A stretch of DNA of 64,000 bases, taken from the NCBI GenBank assembly GCA_016719135.1, contig JADKAV010000008.1, positions 1 through 64,000 of the forward strand, read 5' to 3'. Every line of letters begins with the position of its first letter. Position 1 is the stretch's first letter. Origin of the DNA: Micrococcales bacterium. GTDB taxonomy: Bacteria; Actinomycetota; Actinomycetes; S36-B12; UBA10799. Positions 1-9,226 of this stretch are shown piece by piece. The notes beneath the pieces are model-generated. The model ran no database searches. It saw nothing but the letters and a program-made list of their open reading frames with translations, and was not told where the DNA came from. Made by a program: the position numbers and the translations under genes.

Positions 1-39
1 GGTAGAAGCCGGTCGCTCTATCCGTTGAGCTACGGGCGC
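1..39 (-). tRNA. tRNA-Arg(UCU), 5' part only
   Basis: The reverse strand reads a 7-nt acceptor arm GCGCCCG starting at 39, then TA, a D-arm GCTC...GAGC, and an anticodon stem ACCGG. The loop carries TCT followed by A37, so the anticodon is UCU and the tRNA decodes AGA/AGG. The molecule runs off the window edge just after the anticodon loop, so the 3' half is not visible. Confidence 0.85.
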
Positions 40-198
40 AGGATCCCGCAGCGAACGCTGCGGTACCCCCCAAGTCTAGCCACGACGCGCCCTTGCTCAC
101 GAAGCCCTCAAGACAGGACTCCGCCACCGACCCGGGTAAGGCATGCCCGTCCCATATGTCCGTGAGACGATTGGAGGGATTATCTGAGGGAGTACTGC

Positions 199-1221
199 GT
201 GAGCGGCAACAGCATCTACCATTTCACGAACACGGCAATCCTTTCGGTAGAGGCGATCGAAGCCCCCGAAGTCATCACCTCGTCGTCGTTCGATGACCAG
301 TTGGAGCCCACTCTTGAGCGTCTCGGCCTGCGTCGGGGCATGCTGGAGCAGGTCGCCGGGATCAAGGAGCGGCGTTGGTGGCCGCCGGAGGTCACGTACT
401 CCGAAGCTGCCGCCCAAGCCGGTGCCAAGGCGCTGGAAACCGCAGGTGTTTCACCTGACGACATCGGACTTCTCATCGACACATCGGTGTGCCGTGCGCG
501 CCTCGAGCCGTCCTCGGCCGTCTTCGTGCACAACGAGCTGGGACTGCCGCCGTCGTGCCTGAACTTCGACCTGTCCAACGCGTGCCTCGGGTTCGTCAAC
601 GGCATGCACCTGGCCGGCATGATGATCGACTCCGGGCAGATCGACTACGCGCTGATCGTGGACGCGGAGGGTAGCCGCACGATCCAAGAGCGCACCATCG
701 CGCGCCTGCAGGACCCCAGCACCGAAGCCACCGACATCCTGTCCGACTTCGCGACCCTCACACTCGGATCCGGGGCTGCGGGCATGGTGCTGGGCCGCGC
801 CGACCGCAACCCGCAGGGCCACGTGCTCGTTGGGGGAGTGGGCCGCGCGGTGACTGAGCACAACCAGCTCTGCCTGGGTGATATGGAACGTATGGTGACC
901 GACAGCCGCGGGCTGCTGATCGCGGGACTGGACGTCGCCGAGGTCGCGATGAAGGAAGCCGACCTCGAGTTCGAGTGGGACGACATCGACCACTACATCA
1001 TCCACCAGGTCTCGACTGTTCACTGTGACGCGCTGGTCCAGCGCTTGGGCCTCGATGCGAGCAAGGTGCCGCTGACGTTCCCCACCCTGGGCAACATCGG
1101 TCCGGCTGCCATCCCGATCACGCTGGCCATGCACCAGGACAAGATCGAGCGCGGTGACAAGGTGCTGGTCATGGGCATGGGCTCGGGGATCAACGCGATG
1201 GCCGCCGAGATCCGCTGGTGA
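199..1221 (+). CDS. oleA: OleA, thiolase-fold acyl-CoA condensing enzyme for olefin biosynthesis
   Basis: A 340-aa thiolase-superfamily protein resembling beta-ketoacyl-ACP synthase III. OleA condenses two fatty acyl-CoAs head to head into a beta-keto acid. Visible catalytic residues are Cys129 (SNACLGF), His269 (IIHQVS) and Asn299 (LGNIGPA). Glu103 (RLEPSSA) lies 26 residues before the cysteine, matching the spacing of the OleA-specific Glu117/Cys143 pair in the Xanthomonas enzyme, which separates OleA from ordinary FabH. The GTG start has GAGGGAG 6 nt upstream. The stop overlaps the start of the OleBC gene by 4 nt, so the three ole genes are probably co-translated. Family is sure; chain-length preference cannot be read. 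Confidence 0.92.
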   Translation: MSGNSIYHFTNTAILSVEAIEAPEVITSSSFDDQLEPTLERLGLRRGMLEQVAGIKERRWWPPEVTYSEAAAQAGAKALETAGVSPDDIGLLIDTSVCRARLEPSSAVFVHNELGLPPSCLNFDLSNACLGFVNGMHLAGMMIDSGQIDYALIVDAEGSRTIQERTIARLQDPSTEATDILSDFATLTLGSGAAGMVLGRADRNPQGHVLVGGVGRAVTEHNQLCLGDMERMVTDSRGLLIAGLDVAEVAMKEADLEFEWDDIDHYIIHQVSTVHCDALVQRLGLDASKVPLTFPTLGNIGPAAIPITLAMHQDKIERGDKVLVMGMGSGINAMAAEIRW

Positions 1222-3767
1222 GCCTGCCGCCGTCGGGGCTGCATGGCCTCGACCCCGCCTGGTCCAGGGAGATCACCGGACCGGACTCCGCCGGCACAAT
1301 CCGCACCTGGCACGTCTTGGACTCTGGGCCTGAAGGCGCCCCCAAAGGCACGCTGCTGTGTGTTCATGGCAATCCGAGTTGGTCCTACTTGTGGCGCAGA
1401 TTGGTCGCAGCACCTCCAGCAGGCTGGCGGGTGATCGCCATCGACCACCTCGACATGGGGTTCTCGGAGCGGACCGGCACTGTGCGACGGCTCGCACCGC
1501 GCGTCGATGATCTCGACTCCCTGACACAGGCGCTGAAGCTCACCGGCCCGGTCGTCACCGTGGCGCACGACTGGGGTGGGCCCATCTCGTTGGGGTGGGC
1601 GGAACGCCACGTCGACCAACTGGCGGGTGTGGTCCTGTCGAACACCGGGGTGCATCAGCCCGAAGGCTCCCCGGCGCCCACGGTGATCCGGGCGGCCAGG
1701 ACCCCCGCGATGCTGAATGCCGTGACCAAGCGGACCCGTAACTTCATCCGGGGCGGCTTGCTCTTCTCCCGGCCCTTGCCGTCGCGTGAGATCCGCACCG
1801 GATACTACGCGCCCTACGGCAGGACGGATCGGCGCGCGGCCATCGAGGAGTTCGTGCAGGACATCCCGCTGGAACCCGGTCACCCCAGCGCCGCGGCCCT
1901 GGACGAGATCGCCGCCGGGCTGGACAAACTGGCCGACGTACCGGTCCTGCTGTTGTGGGGCCCGCGGGACCCGGTGTTCTCCGACCTCTACCTGCGCGAC
2001 CTGATCGACCGGATGCCGCACGCCGACGTCCACCGCTACGAGGGCTCCAGCCACTTCGTTCCCGAGGATGCGCCGACATTCGCAGCCGACGTCGCGCAGT
2101 GGGTCCAGGATCTCGATCGGCGCGAAGAGGCCACGCACCCAGCCCCCGCTGGCACACCGCTCTGGGGCGCCCTTGAGCGACGCCGCCGCGACAAGACCCC
2201 GGCTGTCACGGAAATGACAGTGAACGGTCCGACCGTGACCACCTTCACGCAGATGAACACACGTGTGGAGGACGTGGCTGCCGGGCTTGCGGCATTCGGC
2301 GTCCAAGCTGGCGACCGGATCGCGCTGCTCGTCCCACCTGGGGTCGACCTTACGGCCGCGCTTTACGGCATCTGGCGGCGCGGAGCGATCGCGGTAGTGG
2401 TCGATGCAGGGCTCGGTCTGCGGGGCATGCGCACCGCGCTGCGCAGCGCCGGACCTCAGTACGTGATCGCGATCCCCAAAGGCCTGGCCGCTGTCCGCAC
2501 GATGGGTCTCACCGCGAAGCACATCTGCGTGGGCGACCTCCCCGACACCGCGCGCCGAGTGCTGGGCGTGAGCACGACCCTTGTCGAGATCGAAGCGCTG
2601 GGATCCGACTCGCCACTGCCGGAACCCCCGGCAGACGACGCCCAGGCTGCGATCGCCTTCACCTCGGGCGCGACCGGCCCCGCCAAGGGTGTGCTCTACC
2701 TGCACCGCCAGTTGCAGGCCCAACGCGACGCCCTGGCGGATCTCTACGCCATCACCGACGACGACCGGCTCGTCGCGGCCTTCGGAGTCTTCGCCCTGTT
2801 CGGTGCGGCACTGGGCATCTCCTCGGCGGTTCCGGACATGGACCTGACCGCACCGGCGACGCTGACGGCAACGGCACTGGCCGAGGCTGTCGATGCCGTG
2901 GACGCGACCCTGGTCTTCGGTTCGCCGGCCGCCTTGGCCAACGTGGCCGAAACCCGCTCGCAGGTGCCGATCCGCTGCCAGGAGGCCCTGGCCGGGGTTC
3001 GTCTCCTGCTGTCCACTGGCGCTCCTGTGCCGCCGGAGCTGCTGCGCGAAGTCCTGCAGATGATGCCATCGGCGCAAGCGCACGCCCCGTACGGCATGAC
3101 CGAGGTGCTGCCCGTCGCTGACATCGACCTTCCGGAACTCGAACGGGCGGGTTCGGGCAACGGGGTGTGCGTGGGGCGGCCGGTCCCCGGCGTGACCGTG
3201 GCGATCAGTGCCCTCGACGCGGACGGCAACCCCACCGGACCGATCGTCGAAGAGCGTTCCGTCACCGGCGAAGTGTGCGTGCGCGCCGCCCATACGAAAC
3301 AACGCTACGACCGGCTGTGGGTCACCGAACGTGCTGCGAGCCGCGATCGTGGGTGGCACCGGACCGGCGATGTCGGGCACTTCGACGATGAGGGCCGGTT
3401 GTGGATCGAGGGCCGGCTGGTACACGTCATCGTGACCGCCGATGGTCCGGTTACGCCGGTGGGGCTGGAACGACTCACCGAGGCGATCCCGGCAGTGCGC
3501 CGGGCGGCCGCAGTGGGGGTGGGACCGCGCGGCGCCCAGCAGGTCGTCATGGTTGTCGAACTCGGCGCCTCCGGCAACGGCCTCGCCCCGGCCCCGTTGC
3601 GGGATGCGGTCCGCCTAGCGGTGAAGGCCACCGGCATCGAGATCGCCGCGGTCCTGACGGTGGCGTCGCTGCCCGTCGACATCCGGCACAACTCGAAGAT
3701 CGACCGGGTGCGGGTCGGCCAGTGGGCCCAGCGGGTGCTGGACGGCGGACGGGTTGGCGCCCCATGA
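1218..3767 (+). CDS. oleBC: OleBC fusion: beta-lactone decarboxylase plus beta-lactone synthetase
   Basis: An 849-aa two-domain protein. Residues about 1-305 are an alpha/beta hydrolase of the haloalkane-dehalogenase type: oxyanion motif HGNPSWSYLW (50-59), nucleophile Asp118 in AHDWGG, acid Asp251, His279 in SSHF. This is the OleB part, which decarboxylates a beta-lactone to a cis-alkene. Residues about 315-849 are an ANL-superfamily adenylating domain with FTSGATGPAKG (481-491) and a late HRTGDVG motif. This is the OleC part, which uses ATP to close a beta-hydroxy acid into a beta-lactone. OleBC fusions are known from actinobacteria such as Micrococcus. GTGA overlap with oleA and ATGA overlap with oleD indicate one coupled operon. 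Confidence 0.92.
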   Translation: MSLPPSGLHGLDPAWSREITGPDSAGTIRTWHVLDSGPEGAPKGTLLCVHGNPSWSYLWRRLVAAPPAGWRVIAIDHLDMGFSERTGTVRRLAPRVDDLDSLTQALKLTGPVVTVAHDWGGPISLGWAERHVDQLAGVVLSNTGVHQPEGSPAPTVIRAARTPAMLNAVTKRTRNFIRGGLLFSRPLPSREIRTGYYAPYGRTDRRAAIEEFVQDIPLEPGHPSAAALDEIAAGLDKLADVPVLLLWGPRDPVFSDLYLRDLIDRMPHADVHRYEGSSHFVPEDAPTFAADVAQWVQDLDRREEATHPAPAGTPLWGALERRRRDKTPAVTEMTVNGPTVTTFTQMNTRVEDVAAGLAAFGVQAGDRIALLVPPGVDLTAALYGIWRRGAIAVVVDAGLGLRGMRTALRSAGPQYVIAIPKGLAAVRTMGLTAKHICVGDLPDTARRVLGVSTTLVEIEALGSDSPLPEPPADDAQAAIAFTSGATGPAKGVLYLHRQLQAQRDALADLYAITDDDRLVAAFGVFALFGAALGISSAVPDMDLTAPATLTATALAEAVDAVDATLVFGSPAALANVAETRSQVPIRCQEALAGVRLLLSTGAPVPPELLREVLQMMPSAQAHAPYGMTEVLPVADIDLPELERAGSGNGVCVGRPVPGVTVAISALDADGNPTGPIVEERSVTGEVCVRAAHTKQRYDRLWVTERAASRDRGWHRTGDVGHFDDEGRLWIEGRLVHVIVTADGPVTPVGLERLTEAIPAVRRAAAVGVGPRGAQQVVMVVELGASGNGLAPAPLRDAVRLAVKATGIEIAAVLTVASLPVDIRHNSKIDRVRVGQWAQRVLDGGRVGAP

Positions 3768-4747
3768 GGGTGCTCCTCACCGGGGCCAGCAGCCTGCTCG
3801 GCTCGCAGGTGGTCCGGCAGTTGACCGCCCGCGGCGATCATGTGTCGACACTGCAACGCCGTCCCACGGACGTCGCCGCCGAACTGGGCCTGACCGAGCA
3901 CCTCGGCGATATCAACGACGCCGCGCTCGTCGCCGAAGCTGTCGAAGGCGTGGATTCCGTGATCCACTTGGCCGCCCGGGTGGGAGTGGTCGGCTCCCGC
4001 GAACAGTTCTTCCAGACGAACGTGGTCGGGACCCGCACGCTGCTGGCCGCTGCGCGCGCTGCCGGGGTGAGCCGATTCGTCTTCGTGTCGTCGCCGTCGG
4101 TCGCACACACCGGGGAAGCGCTTGCAGGCAACGGCGCCGAGCCCGCATATCCCCGGCATGCGAAAGGCCAGTACTCACGATCGAAAGCGCTGGCCGAGGT
4201 CGAGGTCCTCGCCGCAGACGCCCCCGGTTTCGCCACGATCGCGGTGCGGCCGCACCTGGTGTGGGGGCCCGGGGACACCCAACTCGTCGGCCGGATCGTC
4301 GACCGCGCGAAGACCGGCCGTTTGGGTCTGGTCTCCGGTGGCCGGGCGCTGATCGACACCACGTACATCGACAACGCCGCCGACGCCCTCGTCGCCGCGG
4401 TGGACCACATCGATGCCGGCCATGGCCGCGCCTTCATCGTCTCCAACGGGCAGCCCCGCACTGTCGAGGAGATGATCGAGCGGATCTGCGCCGCCGCCGG
4501 CGTGCCCGGACCCTCCCTGACCGTGCCGCAGCCCGTGGCCTGGGCCGGCGGTGCAGTCGCCGAAGCCGCGTGGAGGCTCGCGCGGCGCACCGACGACCCG
4601 CCGATGACGCGGTTCTTGGCCGGACAGTTAGGCACCGCCCACTGGTTCGACCTGCGTGAGACCGAGCGCGTACTGCAATGGCGTCCCCGGGTAGATCTCG
4701 ACGAGGGTTTCGAGCGCCTGAGCAGTTACTACGCCACTCACCCCTAG
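3764..4747 (+). CDS. oleD: OleD, NAD(P)-dependent 2-alkyl-3-oxoalkanoate reductase
   Basis: A 327-aa extended SDR. It has an N-terminal nucleotide-binding glycine motif GASSLLG (7-13), an SS pair near 109-110 and the YxxxK pair Tyr137/Lys141 (YSRSK). In the Ole pathway OleD reduces the beta-keto acid made by OleA to the beta-hydroxy acid used by OleC. The ATG at 3764 was chosen because the Rossmann strand MRVLLTG begins there and it forms an ATGA overlap with the OleBC stop; the open frame extends upstream but only inside oleBC. By itself it could be called a generic 3-beta-HSD-like epimerase; the neighbours fix the assignment. Confidence 0.9.
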   Translation: MRVLLTGASSLLGSQVVRQLTARGDHVSTLQRRPTDVAAELGLTEHLGDINDAALVAEAVEGVDSVIHLAARVGVVGSREQFFQTNVVGTRTLLAAARAAGVSRFVFVSSPSVAHTGEALAGNGAEPAYPRHAKGQYSRSKALAEVEVLAADAPGFATIAVRPHLVWGPGDTQLVGRIVDRAKTGRLGLVSGGRALIDTTYIDNAADALVAAVDHIDAGHGRAFIVSNGQPRTVEEMIERICAAAGVPGPSLTVPQPVAWAGGAVAEAAWRLARRTDDPPMTRFLAGQLGTAHWFDLRETERVLQWRPRVDLDEGFERLSSYYATHP

Positions 4748-4750
4748 TCT
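4745..4750 (+). promoter_or_regulatory. Leaderless -10 element (TAGTCT)
   Basis: TAGTCT ends six bases before the ATG at 4757, so transcription would begin at or next to the start codon. No Shine-Dalgarno sequence precedes this start, and no clear -35 is seen. Confidence 0.6.
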
Positions 4751-4756
4751 TGGCGA

Positions 4757-5893
4757 ATGCGCCGCCTACTCGTTCTGCTTCTCGCAGGCATGCTCACCTT
4801 GACCGCGTGCTCTTCGGGCGGGAGTGACGAGGGTGAGATCAGCGCGTCGCCCAGCGTCCAGACACTGCCGACGGACGTGACCGACGCACTGGCCGCACAA
4901 TTGACCAAGACGATGTCCAGCAACGACGTGCCGGGTGCTGCCGTGCAGGTCTGCGTGCCCGGCTACGAGAACGCCACCATTGTTCAAGGTGTTTCGAACA
5001 TTGAGACCGGCACGCCGATGACCGGGGAGCTTGTCTGGCCGCTGCGAAGCGTCACGAAGTCGTACACCGTGACCTTGATTCTGCAACTCGTGGATGAGGG
5101 GAAAATCAGCCTGGACGACACCATCGACCAGTGGGTGGACGGGGTTCCCAACGGTGATCAGATCACGTTGCGGCAGCTGTCGGTCATGAGCAGCGGGGTT
5201 CCGGAGTACACCACGCAGAAGTTCCTCCAGGACTACCTGGCCGACCCGAACCGGGAGTTCACCACACAGGAACTCATCACGTATGCGATCGCTGAACCCG
5301 CGCAGTTCCCGCCCGGGTCCAAGAAGGTCTACGTGAACACGTCGACGTTGCTGCTGGGCGAGGTCGTTGCACAGGAGTACGGGCAGCCGTTTGTCCAGGT
5401 GGTCTCCGAGCAGATCCTGCAGCCGCTGGCTCTGGACACGACCACTTATCCGGTCGCCGTCGACGAATGGGGAGGTCCGCATCCCACGGGATACCAGCCC
5501 GCCGAGGATGGCAGCCTGGAACCACAGGACAACAACTTCTCGATCTTCGGCCCTGCCGGGGCGATGACCTCCACGCTGGACGACATGTGCGCATGGGGTG
5601 CAGCACTGGGGCAAGGGGAGCTTGTTGACCCCGCGACACAAGCCGCGCGCGTCGACGGCCAACCGCTGGCGCAGGGCCCGGAGTACGACACGTACGGACA
5701 GGGGATCGGCATGCTGGACGGTTGGGTCGGACACACCGGGGAGGGGTTGGGTTTCACCGTGCTTGTCATGAACGACCCGGACTCCGGTGCCACCGCGGTC
5801 GTGGCGATGAACGTGTCCAACAAGGGCAAGCACGTGCCGACCCGCTACTTCCGCAAGATCGCGCCTGTGCTGAACGCGGTCCCGCTGGCATAG
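4757..5893 (+). CDS. Serine beta-lactamase/DD-peptidase-like lipoprotein
   Basis: A 378-aa exported lipoprotein. The N-terminus is a short basic, hydrophobic signal with lipobox LTAC and lipidated Cys18. The rest is a class-C beta-lactamase/DD-carboxypeptidase fold: SxxK at Ser98-Lys101 (SVTK), YxN at Tyr192-Asn194 (YVN), and a third box HTG at 326-328. Proteins of this type hydrolyse D-Ala peptides, beta-lactams or esters at the outer face of the membrane; the substrate cannot be assigned. It begins 9 nt after oleD but has its own leaderless promoter, so it is probably a separate unit. Confidence 0.85.
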   Translation: MRRLLVLLLAGMLTLTACSSGGSDEGEISASPSVQTLPTDVTDALAAQLTKTMSSNDVPGAAVQVCVPGYENATIVQGVSNIETGTPMTGELVWPLRSVTKSYTVTLILQLVDEGKISLDDTIDQWVDGVPNGDQITLRQLSVMSSGVPEYTTQKFLQDYLADPNREFTTQELITYAIAEPAQFPPGSKKVYVNTSTLLLGEVVAQEYGQPFVQVVSEQILQPLALDTTTYPVAVDEWGGPHPTGYQPAEDGSLEPQDNNFSIFGPAGAMTSTLDDMCAWGAALGQGELVDPATQAARVDGQPLAQGPEYDTYGQGIGMLDGWVGHTGEGLGFTVLVMNDPDSGATAVVAMNVSNKGKHVPTRYFRKIAPVLNAVPLA

Positions 5894-5918
5894 CCGCGCT
5901 CGTGCAAGGATCAAGAAC

Positions 5919-8402
5919 GTGACTGAACCCGGTTTGGCGGATCTGCTGTCCCCGCGGGAGCCGGAGGAACTGCTGGAACAGTTCGCGGCCTGGGCCGCGC
6001 AGGGCGGTCGACCGCTGTATCCGGCGCAGGAGGACGCGCTGCTCGAACTGGCCGCGGGATCGCACGCGATCGTCGGTACCCCGACCGGATCCGGGAAGAG
6101 CCTGATCGCTGTCGGGGCGACGCTGTTCGCTCTTGGGCAAGGGCGCCGTACCTTCTACACCGCACCTATCAAGGCGCTGGTGTCCGAGAAGTTCTTCGAC
6201 CTGTGCGATCTGTTCGGTGCCGACCGGGTGGGGATGCTGACCGGTGACGCGGCCGTCAACGCCGATGCCCCGATCATCTGTGCAACCGCCGAGGTGCTGG
6301 CCAACCTCGCACTGCGGGAAGGCGCCGACACCGATGTGGGGCTGGTCTGCATGGACGAGTTCCACTACTACGGCGACCGCGACCGCGGCTGGGCCTGGCA
6401 GGTGCCGCTCATCGAACTGACCGGCGCGCAGTTCCTGCTCATGTCGGCCACCCTCGGGGACACCACGCGCATCGCCGCCGATCTCACCCGACGCACCGGG
6501 CGCCCAGCGGCGGTGGTCGCCGGTGGGGAACGGCCGGTGCCGCTGGAGTTCGAATATGTGACCACGCCGATCCATCAGACGGTCGAGGTCCTGCTGAACC
6601 AGGGCAAGGCTCCGGTCTACATCGTCCATCCCACGCAGGCAGGGGCCTTGGAACGTGCGCAGGCACTGATGAGCCTGAATGTCTGCACCCGCGAGGAGAA
6701 GCGCGCCATCGCCGAGCAGATCGGGGGCTTTCGCTTCACCGCCGGATTCGGCCGCACCTTGAGCCGCCTGGTGCGCCATGGAATCGGCGTCCACCACGCG
6801 GGCATGCTGCCGCGATACCGGCGTTTGGTCGAGCAGTTGACCAGGGCCGGGCTCTTGAAGGTCGTGTGCGGCACCGACACATTGGGGGTGGGGATCAACG
6901 TGCCGATCCGATCGGTGCTGATCACGTCCCTGGTGAAGTTCGACGGTCGGCGGATGCGGGTGCTGCGAGCCCGGGAGTTCCATCAGATCGCCGGCCGCGC
7001 GGGCCGTCCGGGCTTCGACACGTGCGGCTACGTGGTGGTGCAGGCCCCGGAGCACGAGATCGAGAACGAGCGGCTGCTGGCCAAGGCCGGGGACGACCCC
7101 AAGAAGCTTCGCCGGATCACGCGCAAGAAGGCGCCGGAAGGCATTCCGAACTGGAACCGCAGCACGTTCGACAAGGTGGCCGTGGCCCAACCTGAGATCC
7201 TCGAGTCCCGCTTCGACGTCAACCACGCGATGGTGTTCAACGTGGCACACCGCGCCGAGGGGCTGGAGTCGGCATTGCTGCACCTGCTGACCGACAACGA
7301 TGAGCAGCCCGCTGAGCAGGAGGCGATGGTTGAGCGCGCGGCAGCGATCCAGGAGTCGCTGGTGGCCGCGGGAGTGTTGGGTCACGACCTGCGCGTGGTC
7401 GACGACCTGCAGGCTGACTTCGCCCTGAACCAACCGCTGTCGACGTTCGCTCTGGCTGCCATCGAGTTGCTCGACCGGGAGTCCGAGACGTATGCCGTCG
7501 ATGTGCTGTCGGTGTTGGAGGCGACTCTGGAGAATCCTCGGCAGGTGCTCTACGCCCAGCAGTCCCGTGCCCGCGGTGAAGCGGTGGCCGTGATGAAGGC
7601 CGAGGGTATCGAGTACGAGGAACGGGTCGAACTCGTCGAGGAGATCACCTGGCCGCAGCCGTTGGCCGATCTGCTGGAGACGGCCTACGGCATTTACTCC
7701 GAAGGTCACCCGTGGGTCCTGGAACACGAACTGCGGCCGAAGTCCGTGGCCCGCGAGATGTACGAGATGGCGATGACGTTCGTGGAGTTCGTCGGGTTCT
7801 ACAAGTTGGCCGCCTCCGAGGGGCTGGTGCTGCGCTACCTCGCCGATGCCTACAAAGCGTTGCGCCGGACCGTGCCGGAGGATGTGCGTACCGAGGAGTT
7901 GGCGGACCTCACCGAATGGCTCGGCGAACTGGTGCGCCAGGTCGATTCGAGCCTGCTCGACGAGTGGGAACAGTTGGTGAATCCGGCCGACGACAGGATC
8001 GACGCGGCGGCGATCGACGCCGGGCCGCCGCCGGTCACCGCCAACGTGCGGGCCTTCCGGGTGCTGGTGCGCAACGCCCTGTTCCGTCGTGTGGAACTTG
8101 CCGCCCTCGGGCGCTGGGACGAACTGGCCGAACTCGATGCGGAGTCCGGCTGGGACGCGCCGAGGTGGCAAGAGGCGATCCAGGACTACTTGGCCGAACA
8201 CGATGAGATCGGCACCGGCGTCTCGGCCCGCGGGCCGCAGTTCCTGCAGATCGAGCAGATGCCGGACAAGTGGTTGGTCAAGCAGGTCTTCGAGGACCCA
8301 GAAGGCGACCATGACTGGCGCATAGAGGCTGAGGTGGATCTCGCGGCCAGTGACGAAGCCGGTGTCGCGGTGGTGCGCGTGCTGGACGTCGGGACTTTCT
8401 GA
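5919..8402 (+). CDS. DEAD/DEAH-box RNA helicase with DUF3516-type C-terminus
   Basis: An 827-aa superfamily-2 helicase. Motif I is GTPTGSGKS (53-61), motif II is DEFH (146-149), motif III is SAT (175-177) and motif VI is QIAGRAGR (356-363). The C-terminal half, with no other known motif, fits the DUF3516 region found on actinobacterial helicases of this length. It likely remodels RNA using ATP in the cytoplasm; the substrate is unknown. The GTG start gives the expected short N-terminus. Reading frame is intact. Confidence 0.85.
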   Translation: MTEPGLADLLSPREPEELLEQFAAWAAQGGRPLYPAQEDALLELAAGSHAIVGTPTGSGKSLIAVGATLFALGQGRRTFYTAPIKALVSEKFFDLCDLFGADRVGMLTGDAAVNADAPIICATAEVLANLALREGADTDVGLVCMDEFHYYGDRDRGWAWQVPLIELTGAQFLLMSATLGDTTRIAADLTRRTGRPAAVVAGGERPVPLEFEYVTTPIHQTVEVLLNQGKAPVYIVHPTQAGALERAQALMSLNVCTREEKRAIAEQIGGFRFTAGFGRTLSRLVRHGIGVHHAGMLPRYRRLVEQLTRAGLLKVVCGTDTLGVGINVPIRSVLITSLVKFDGRRMRVLRAREFHQIAGRAGRPGFDTCGYVVVQAPEHEIENERLLAKAGDDPKKLRRITRKKAPEGIPNWNRSTFDKVAVAQPEILESRFDVNHAMVFNVAHRAEGLESALLHLLTDNDEQPAEQEAMVERAAAIQESLVAAGVLGHDLRVVDDLQADFALNQPLSTFALAAIELLDRESETYAVDVLSVLEATLENPRQVLYAQQSRARGEAVAVMKAEGIEYEERVELVEEITWPQPLADLLETAYGIYSEGHPWVLEHELRPKSVAREMYEMAMTFVEFVGFYKLAASEGLVLRYLADAYKALRRTVPEDVRTEELADLTEWLGELVRQVDSSLLDEWEQLVNPADDRIDAAAIDAGPPPVTANVRAFRVLVRNALFRRVELAALGRWDELAELDAESGWDAPRWQEAIQDYLAEHDEIGTGVSARGPQFLQIEQMPDKWLVKQVFEDPEGDHDWRIEAEVDLAASDEAGVAVVRVLDVGTF

Positions 8403-8417
8403 GTCGGGTCCAGTTGG

Positions 8418-9059
8418 CTACGTCAGTGGCAGCGCTTTGTTCCCCTTGCTGAGCGCCCGGTCCAGACCGAGGAAGATGAAGCCGAACAGTAGCCCCAGAA
8501 ACACAATGACCACGATGTTGACGCCGACGCCGGCGTACCCGCCGAACTCCAGTCCCGGGATCAACGGTGACGGATCGTTGACATCGATGAACGGGTACGG
8601 GTACCAGTTCTGCGGTTCGCCCAGTTGGGTGGACGGAGCCTCCGGTGGGGGAGTGACGAGCAGTAGGCCGCGCAGCAACGTGTACGTCAGCCACACCACG
8701 GGGATTGCCAGCATCGCGAAGACCGTCTTGACCCGGAACCGTGGGCGCGGCCCGAACAGCAGGAATCCCAGGACAGTGGCCCATGGGGAGATGTAGTGGT
8801 AGCCGATGTTCGTGTAGACGCCCAGCCCGACCGGATTAGCGTCGGGCGCCAGCACGATGGCGTACACCAGGCCGGTGATCGTGATCATCACAAGGCTGCT
8901 CATCCGCAACCAGCGGAAGATCGTGCCGTCACGGGCCGGGTCGGCAACCAGCGACCAGTTCATGATGAACGTCAGGATGTTGCTCCACACCGTGAAGTAA
9001 CTCAGGGTGAAGATCAGGCCGTTGAGCCACCCTCCGTTGCCCTCCTGGGTCACAGCCAA
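8418..9059 (-). CDS. Pr6Pr-family membrane protein (main part; 5' end frameshifted)
   Basis: A polytopic membrane protein with segments such as IFTLSYFTVWSNILTFIMNW and a conserved NIGYHYISPW motif, as in the Pr6Pr family found in actinobacteria. The only start in this frame is a TTG at 9059, which would lose the first membrane helix. The frame continues open upstream and encodes a good helix (WAIVATIGTASFIVSCG). A better start, ATG at 9195 or 9186, is in the frame one base over. Removing one G from the G6 run at 9144-9149 joins the two. Function of the family is unknown. Confidence 0.75.
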   Translation of the reverse strand: MAVTQEGNGGWLNGLIFTLSYFTVWSNILTFIMNWSLVADPARDGTIFRWLRMSSLVMITITGLVYAIVLAPDANPVGLGVYTNIGYHYISPWATVLGFLLFGPRPRFRVKTVFAMLAIPVVWLTYTLLRGLLLVTPPPEAPSTQLGEPQNWYPYPFIDVNDPSPLIPGLEFGGYAGVGVNIVVIVFLGLLFGFIFLGLDRALSKGNKALPLT

Positions 9060-9195
9060 TCCACAACTGACGATGAACGACGCGGTGCCGATCGTGGCGA
9101 CGATGGCCCAGTAGATGCGGGCGACACCGACAGTCGAACCGGTGGGGGGCGACGGTGGCGGTGGTCTGCTCCTGCGTCAGGGTCATGGGCCCCAC
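9060..9195 (-). other. Out-of-frame 5' part of the Pr6Pr gene
   Basis: From ATG 9195 or ATG 9186 the reverse strand encodes a short hydrophilic start (MTLTQEQTTATVA). It then crosses the G6 run at 9144-9149, after which the downstream frame carries the first membrane helix. One base too many in this run is the simplest explanation. Alternatively the gene is genuinely broken. Confidence 0.6.
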
Positions 9196-9226
9196 CTTGG
9201 CGCAACGGTTCCCCGTGTTGCCTGTC

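Noticed and set aside
1020..3425. Long reverse-strand open frame across oleA-oleBC
   Set aside because: Antisense shadow produced by GC-rich codons; no family features.
5766..8312. Very long reverse-strand open frame across the DUF3516 helicase
   Set aside because: It is the antisense of a well-supported helicase in high-GC DNA; its protein is Arg/His/Gln-rich without motifs.
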